NCBI RefSeq assembly: GCF_023073335.1
Contig: NZ_JADPJG010000026.1
Location: 200,408-264,407 of the forward strand
Origin: Bradyrhizobium sp. 21
GTDB taxonomy: Bacteria; Pseudomonadota; Alphaproteobacteria; Rhizobiales; Xanthobacteraceae
Direction of reading: 5' to 3'
Length of the DNA stretch: 64,000 bases
Part shown: one piece after another, positions 59,921-64,000 of the stretch
Layout: each line of letters starts with the position of its first letter
Numbering within the stretch: the first letter of the stretch is position 1
The notes under the pieces: model-generated
The model's database searches: none
Told to the model about the DNA's origin: nothing
Seen by the model: only the letters and a program-made list of their open reading frames with translations
Made by a program: the position numbers and the translations under genes

Positions 59921-60826
59921 ATGCAGAATCTCGAACCCATCCTCATTTTCATAACGGTGGCGGAAATGGGGAGCTTCACCCGCGCGGCCGATAGCCTGGG
60001 CATCCAAAAGGGAAGGGCCTCAACGGCGGTCCGGAAGCTGGAAGAAGATGTCGGTGTCAGGCTCCTGCACCGGACGACGCGTAGCGTGCAGTTGACGGAG
60101 GACGGACGCGCATTTCATGCCCGTGCCCGCGATCTGCTTGCTGAAGTCGATGACCTGCACTCGATGTTCGCAGGCGATCGCGTAGCACTTCGCGGGCGTT
60201 TGCGGGTCGATCTTCCGACCGAGGTGGCGCGCACGACGATCGTGCCGGCCTTGCCGGATTTCATGGCGGCTCACCCCGAGTTGGAGCTGGAGGTGTCGAG
60301 TACGGATCGGCAAGTCGATCTGGTTCAAGAGGGGTTCGACTGTGTATTGCGGCTTGGACCCATAGGGGACGAGACGCTGATTGCCCGCCCACTGGGCCTG
60401 TTGCGCATGGTCAACGCTGCCAGTCCCGCCTACCTGGCGCTCTATGGCATCCCTCGATCGCTGGAAGATCTCCAGCGTCAGGAACATCGGACAATTCATT
60501 TTTCGGCGATGCTGGGCGCAAGACCCTATGGATGGGAATATCCGGACGGCGACAGCTACGCGACGCTTCAGTTGCCAGGTGCGCTACACGTCAACAGCGC
60601 GCAGACTTACGAAGCCGCTGCCCTCGCCGGCCTTGGCCTGATTCAGGCGCCACTCTTGGGGGTTGGCCGATATTTAGAGAGTGGAGCGCTCGTGGAGATC
60701 ATACCCGATTTTCGCCGCCGGGCGCTCGCCGTGTCCCTCGTCGTAGCACATCGGAGCAACCTGTCGCGCCGAGTCCGCGCCTTCATGAAATGGATCGAAG
60801 ATGTGCTGGCACCGTATCTGGAATAG
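59921..60826 (+). CDS. LysR-family regulator of the island
   Basis: LTTR of 301 residues. The HTH is NLEPILIFITVAEMGSFTRAADSLGIQKGRASTAVRKLEEDVGVRLLHRTTRSVQLTEDG. A co-inducer domain follows. It is divergent from the DoxX-NmrA-SDR operon with 119 bp between, so it probably activates those genes. It lies inside the tRNA-Gly island and may have come with it. The inducer is not known. Confidence 0.88.
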   Translation: MQNLEPILIFITVAEMGSFTRAADSLGIQKGRASTAVRKLEEDVGVRLLHRTTRSVQLTEDGRAFHARARDLLAEVDDLHSMFAGDRVALRGRLRVDLPTEVARTTIVPALPDFMAAHPELELEVSSTDRQVDLVQEGFDCVLRLGPIGDETLIARPLGLLRMVNAASPAYLALYGIPRSLEDLQRQEHRTIHFSAMLGARPYGWEYPDGDSYATLQLPGALHVNSAQTYEAAALAGLGLIQAPLLGVGRYLESGALVEIIPDFRRRALAVSLVVAHRSNLSRRVRAFMKWIEDVLAPYLE

Positions 60827-60950
60827 CGACGAATCGCCTACGAGGCAGCCCTCGACCATTCTGACAATGAGAAATTCTGTAATCATCTCAAGGGATCAAA
60901 AAGCTGCAAAATGTCAGAACGGCCTTTGAAAGTGTTTCAAGATTTTCTGA

Positions 60951-60995
60951 CTTCCAAGCTGAATACGAGGGTTCGATTCCCTTCACCCGCTCCAA
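60951..60995 (+). repeat. Attachment site (right), 45-bp copy of tRNA-Gly 3' end
   Basis: An exact copy of 57214-57258. It lacks the 5' half of the tRNA and cannot be a functional tRNA. It marks the far end of the inserted segment. Confidence 0.85.
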
Positions 60996-61198
60996 CACGG
61001 CGCTTGATGCGTTTCATTTGCGCATCTTGCCTGGTCTCATCGTCGTCGTGCAGATGTTGCGCCATGGCTGCCGTCGACGACCACCGACCTTCTTCATCAG
61101 CTGCGTTTCCGTCAACCCCGATGTGCTTGCTTCGGAGGTAGACTGCTGCCATCACGCCGCAACATCAGGCCGCCCGTCGGGCGCAACTCCTTGGCTCG

Positions 61199-61777
61199 GT
61201 GGACGGTGCTGATTGCGACCATGTGGTCGCGCTCAAGGCGTCCGGCGTAGAGGCATTCCTGGTCGCCGGTACGCCGAAATTTGCCGCGCAAGCGATCAAG
61301 AAGGCCGACGAGATCGGCTGGAAGCCGTTGTTCCTGATCAACTACGTGTCGAGCTCCGTCTCTTCAACCATCGTTCCCGCGGGGCCGGAGAAGGCTGTTG
61401 GAATCGTCGCTGCGACGATCAGCAAGGATCCGAGCGACAAGAGGTGGGCCGGCGACGCCGGCATCAAATGGTACCGGGAATATTTCGCAAAGTATCTGCC
61501 GGGCGCCGATATCGGAGATAGCAACTATCTATACGGTACCCAGCAGGGGCAGATCCTGGAGCAGGTGCTCAAACAGTGCGGCAACGACCTCTCGCGCGAG
61601 AACATCGTCAAGCAGGCGCCGAGCATCCGCGGACTGTCGCTCCCCATGCTCATCCCCGGAATTACGATCAACACAGGCCCGGACAGCAGCATGGCGTATA
61701 CGCAGCTTCAGCTGCAACGCTGGACCGGCGATTCGTGGGAGAAGTTCGGGGAAGTCCTCAGCGCCGGCGAGAAGTGA
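61199..61777 (+). pseudogene. 5'-truncated LivJ-type substrate-binding protein
   Basis: About 190 codons match the C-terminal lobe of branched-chain amino acid-type binding proteins (VVALKASGVEAFLVAGTPKFAAQAIKKADEIGWKPLFL, then GIVAATISKDPSD, TYTQLQLQ-like end). No signal peptide or first lobe is present, and the GTG at 61199 has no support. It may be the remains of a transporter gene cut by the island or an older event. Confidence 0.75.
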
Positions 61778-61843
61778 ACTGAAGCGGCTGGTGCGCTGCA
61801 AGCCTTGGCGGTGTCCCAGCGAGCTTCGTCCCGACCTTTGCCA

Positions 61844-63376
61844 TCAGGTCGCTCCCGGTGACGGCTGGAGCTTGGCGTCGTCGACAGGATGACCGGTGAC
61901 GTCGGTGAAAAGCTTGGCCGCTCCCCCTGCTTTGTCCAGGAAGGCTGCCTTCGCACGGGCAACCTTGTCTCTTGCCTCCTGGGTATCGCCGGTGGTGTGG
62001 ACGGCCTCGCGATAGGCGGTGTCGGCGTTGCGGAGATCGGTGATGACCGCGTTCAATTGCGTCGCATTGTTCGAGGTCACGAGCTTGCCCGCGATATACA
62101 CCACCTGGCTGAGACCCAGGATACCGAGGATGTTCTGCGGTACCGTGAAGGAGGCAAGTTGAAACACGCCGCCGACGAAAAGTGCGAGCCCGACCGCGCC
62201 CGTGAATATCAGGCTCTGAAAGCGGTAAACGTCAAAGCTGCCGTCGCTCGAGATCAGGTCGTAGAAGCTCGGATCGGCTTGGGCGCGGGCCGTGTCCTTG
62301 TCGAACCAGCCCTTGTTCATGAGCCAGGCCTGATTTGCAGGATCGAGCGCGGTCTTCGACGAGTCCGCGCCCTTGGCTGCCGCAGCCCCGATGCCTGCGA
62401 TGCCGAGCAATTGCAGGATCGTGGTTGAAAGATCCGAGAGCACGCCGGTGCGAAGCAGGACATAGGCGAGCATCGCGAAAACCAGGATCGTGAAGAAGAA
62501 CACCTGGAAGGCAGAGAGGCTCCCGCGATTGTCGGAGCCGGCCGTGATCCGGATCGGATTCCAGGCCGGAATTCCGTTCAACGGTGTCCCGTTCAAGCGA
62601 GCAAAGGCTTTGGCCGAGAGAAAATAGGCGGCGACCACGATCGCGAGCGCCAGCCAGATGCTCGGAGCGTAAGGGCTGAGATAGACCGGCAGGTAGGACA
62701 CGTAAAGCGGCCTTCGCGCGCTGTCGCACTGGTAGATGTAAAGATTGCGCCGGGTCCACCATCCCGCGACATCGTTGGGAACGTCGATCGAAACGATGGT
62801 GTCGCCGGTCTTCAGCAGGCGCTTCACGACGAGGTCGTCCGTTTCGCCCGCTTTTCGAGCGCGGGCGCCGTGCCTGACCTCGTCCCGCGGGACTTCCTTG
62901 TCGTCCAGGAAGACCGCAAAATAGTGCGCCTCGGGATCGAGAGAGCTCGCAAGCCCGAATTCGACGTTACTGCCGGCGGGCACGAGATTGCTGTTGTAGA
63001 TGATCGCGGCGCTGTTTGCCGTATTTGCGAGCCTTTGGAAACTCTCGCCGCCGGCGCAGTCGGGGACTTCCGTCCGCGCCCCCGTCGCGTTTTTCACACT
63101 CGCCTTTTTCGCGTCGGTCGTTGCGTCCTTGATGGTTTCCTTGACGGTTTCCTTGACGGTTTCCTTGGCTGTTTCCTTGGGAGCTTCCTTGCCAGCTTCC
63201 CCGGCGGGAGGCTGCACGCCTTTCGTCTCGGCCGCCGGATTGGCCGGCTGTTCGGCAAGGCCAGGGGCAACCGGCAGGGCGGCTGCGAACAGAATTGCGA
63301 GGATCCCGATCACCCGAGTGGAAGCGCGGCATCGGCTTCCGATTTGCACGACGGCAACTTGCGCGGAATCGAACAA
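61844..63376 (-). CDS. Exported membrane protein with KET repeats
   Basis: I do not recognise a family. The 510-residue product starts at TTG 63376, preceded by GGAGGG. A signal peptide ends near GLAEQ, then a Lys-Glu-Thr repeat (KETAKETVKETVKETIKD), a beta-rich extracytoplasmic region with C..C (VPDCAGGESF, IYQCDSARRP), and several membrane helices (SIWLALAIVVAAYFLSAKAF, FQVFFFTILVFAMLAYVLL, LIFTGAVGLALFVGGVFQL). A coiled-coil-like end follows. It could be an envelope scaffold; no function is claimed. Confidence 0.65.
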   Translation of the reverse strand: MFDSAQVAVVQIGSRCRASTRVIGILAILFAAALPVAPGLAEQPANPAAETKGVQPPAGEAGKEAPKETAKETVKETVKETIKDATTDAKKASVKNATGARTEVPDCAGGESFQRLANTANSAAIIYNSNLVPAGSNVEFGLASSLDPEAHYFAVFLDDKEVPRDEVRHGARARKAGETDDLVVKRLLKTGDTIVSIDVPNDVAGWWTRRNLYIYQCDSARRPLYVSYLPVYLSPYAPSIWLALAIVVAAYFLSAKAFARLNGTPLNGIPAWNPIRITAGSDNRGSLSAFQVFFFTILVFAMLAYVLLRTGVLSDLSTTILQLLGIAGIGAAAAKGADSSKTALDPANQAWLMNKGWFDKDTARAQADPSFYDLISSDGSFDVYRFQSLIFTGAVGLALFVGGVFQLASFTVPQNILGILGLSQVVYIAGKLVTSNNATQLNAVITDLRNADTAYREAVHTTGDTQEARDKVARAKAAFLDKAGGAAKLFTDVTGHPVDDAKLQPSPGAT

Positions 63377-63411
63377 TCATCCCTCCGAAAAAAGAAGTCA
63401 GGAAAAATCAA

Positions 63412-63446
63412 AAATCTACCTGAGATGGCCGAAATCTACCTGAGAT
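63412..63446. repeat. Tandem direct repeat with 20-bp period upstream of gmd
   Basis: AAATCTACCTGAGAT occurs at 63412-63426 and 63432-63446. The period is close to two helical turns, which suits an operator for cooperative binding. It lies in the 303-bp region between the divergent membrane protein and gmd genes, where I see no other gene. Confidence 0.5.
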
Positions 63447-63679
63447 AGTATGTGCGATGCGCCTCGCCAGCGAGGCTCCGGGCCCGACGGCCGCGACTTA
63501 TGCACAAAATCCTCAGGCGCATTTGCCGTGGGCTGCAGGGGTTTCGGTTCGGCGGCGGTCTCGGGCGGTGCATTGCCATATTGAGTTGACCCCGGCGGTC
63601 GATATGTCAGAGAAGGGCGGAGCGGCCGGAGCGGGACGCCGGCGCCCCCCTCGGGGCCCTGTTGGGAGCAGTTGCGGAT

Positions 63680-64000
63680 ATGGCTGAGCGGATAGCTCTG
63701 ATCACCGGTATCACCGGCCAGGACGGCGCCTATCTCGCCGAATATCTGCTGTCGCTCGGCTATGTCGTGCACGGCATCAAGCGGCGTTCGTCCTCGTTCA
63801 ACACCGCGCGGGTCGATCATCTCTACCAGGACCCGCATGTCGGCAACGTGCCGTTCCTGATGCATTACGGCGACATGACGGACTCGACCAATCTGATCCG
63901 CCTGGTGCAGCAGATCCGGCCGACCGAGATCTACAATCTCGCCGCCCAGAGCCACGTCGCCGTCAGCTTCGAGAGCCCGGAATACACCGCCAATGCCGAC
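63680..64000 (+). CDS. gmd: GDP-mannose 4,6-dehydratase, partial (cut by right edge)
   Basis: Extended SDR that converts GDP-mannose to GDP-4-keto-6-deoxymannose for fucose, rhamnose or perosamine sugars of surface polysaccharide. 107 codons are visible: ALITGITGQDGAYLAEYLL (Rossmann motif), YVVHGIKRRSSSFNTARVDHLY, MHYGDMTDSTNLIRL and YNLAAQSHVAVSFESPEYTA. These are near-invariant in Gmd. The ATG at 63680 gives the family N-terminus. The stop is outside the window. Confidence 0.95.
   Translation, partial: MAERIALITGITGQDGAYLAEYLLSLGYVVHGIKRRSSSFNTARVDHLYQDPHVGNVPFLMHYGDMTDSTNLIRLVQQIRPTEIYNLAAQSHVAVSFESPEYTANAD

Larger units (their letters stand above)
57259..60950. mobile_element. Small tRNA-Gly-associated genomic island, integrase not present
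   Basis: 3.7 kb between exact 45-bp repeats of the tRNA-Gly 3' end. The cargo is two NmrA/SDR proteins, a DoxX-like protein and a LysR regulator, plus a decayed SDR start. No integrase or excisionase is seen, so the element is immobile now or was mobilised in trans. Some non-coding parts are visibly AT-richer than the surrounding genome. The acquisition is inferred from the repeat. Confidence 0.75.

Noticed and set aside
60951..60995. Second tRNA-Gly gene
   Set aside because: Only the 3' half is present, with no acceptor 5' strand or D arm. It is an attachment-site copy.
1..64000. CRISPR arrays, insertion sequences or transposases
   Set aside because: I found no regularly spaced repeats and no transposase or integrase motifs on either strand.

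Overview
The window looks like a chromosomal segment of a Bradyrhizobium-type alphaproteobacterium. The evidence is the high GC content, the rhizobial style of gene content (tandem Liv-type ABC transporters, DUF5985 pairs, Gly/Tyr-rich secreted proteins, PRC-barrel and PepSY-like envelope proteins), and a 14-codon gene with a perfect extended Shine-Dalgarno at 56956-57000 that matches the Bradyrhizobiaceae gene rreB. The genus is inferred from these features and was not tested by alignment.

Respiratory block (1-14782). Twelve consecutive minus-strand genes run from 13686 down to the left edge with almost no intergenic space. The order is an FdhF/YdeP-like molybdoprotein, Alternative Complex III (actA, B, C, D, E, F), a small membrane protein of unknown role, a SCO copper chaperone, and a caa3 oxidase (subunit II with fused cytochrome c, subunit I of the YSHPxV A2 type, subunit III running off the edge). 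fdhD, which sulphurates Fdh-type molybdoenzymes, is divergent. The layout suggests one electron-transfer unit: quinol (and possibly a molybdoenzyme substrate) to ACIII to caa3 to O2.

Envelope, stress and regulation block (14783-35790). It holds two Crp/Fnr-like regulators, a DUF4396 protein, an AI-2E family permease, an FAD monooxygenase, a ClC transporter with CBS domains, a CPA1 Na+/H+ antiporter, many small secreted or single-span proteins, a NarL-type kinase/regulator pair, DUF5985 genes, a trehalose-6-phosphate synthase fused to a membrane sensor-like domain, a MarR regulator and an orphan protein with an RNA polymerase alpha-CTD-like domain. A 38-bp motif (GTCAGG-N15-GTCGGGAWAAYCCTGAC) occurs three times: between the kinase and the second Crp gene, upstream of a 60-aa membrane protein gene, and upstream of a decayed paralogue of that small gene near 43 kb. 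It probably marks a small uncharacterised regulon.

Transport block and gene graveyard (36009-44442). A Liv-type ABC system contains a LivM-LivG fusion and is flanked by two different substrate-binding proteins. It is followed by fragments of two Na+/H+ antiporters and the decayed small gene, then a gene-poor stretch and tRNA-Thr(TGT).

Housekeeping and catabolic block (44558-57257). It contains small secreted proteins, rlmB, tRNA-Tyr(GTA) followed by a 22-bp-arm perfect hairpin, an LLM flavoprotein, a LysR-controlled MFS/GAF/amidohydrolase operon, a UvrD-like helicase, TMEM175-like and YciI-like proteins, rreB and tRNA-Gly(TCC).

Small island and right end (57214-64000). A 45-bp exact copy of the tRNA-Gly 3' end at 60951-60995 bounds a 3.7-kb segment that carries two NmrA/SDR proteins, a DoxX-like protein and a LysR regulator but no integrase. 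Beyond it are a 5'-truncated Liv substrate-binding pseudogene, a large membrane protein with KET repeats, and the start of a GDP-mannose 4,6-dehydratase gene at the right edge.
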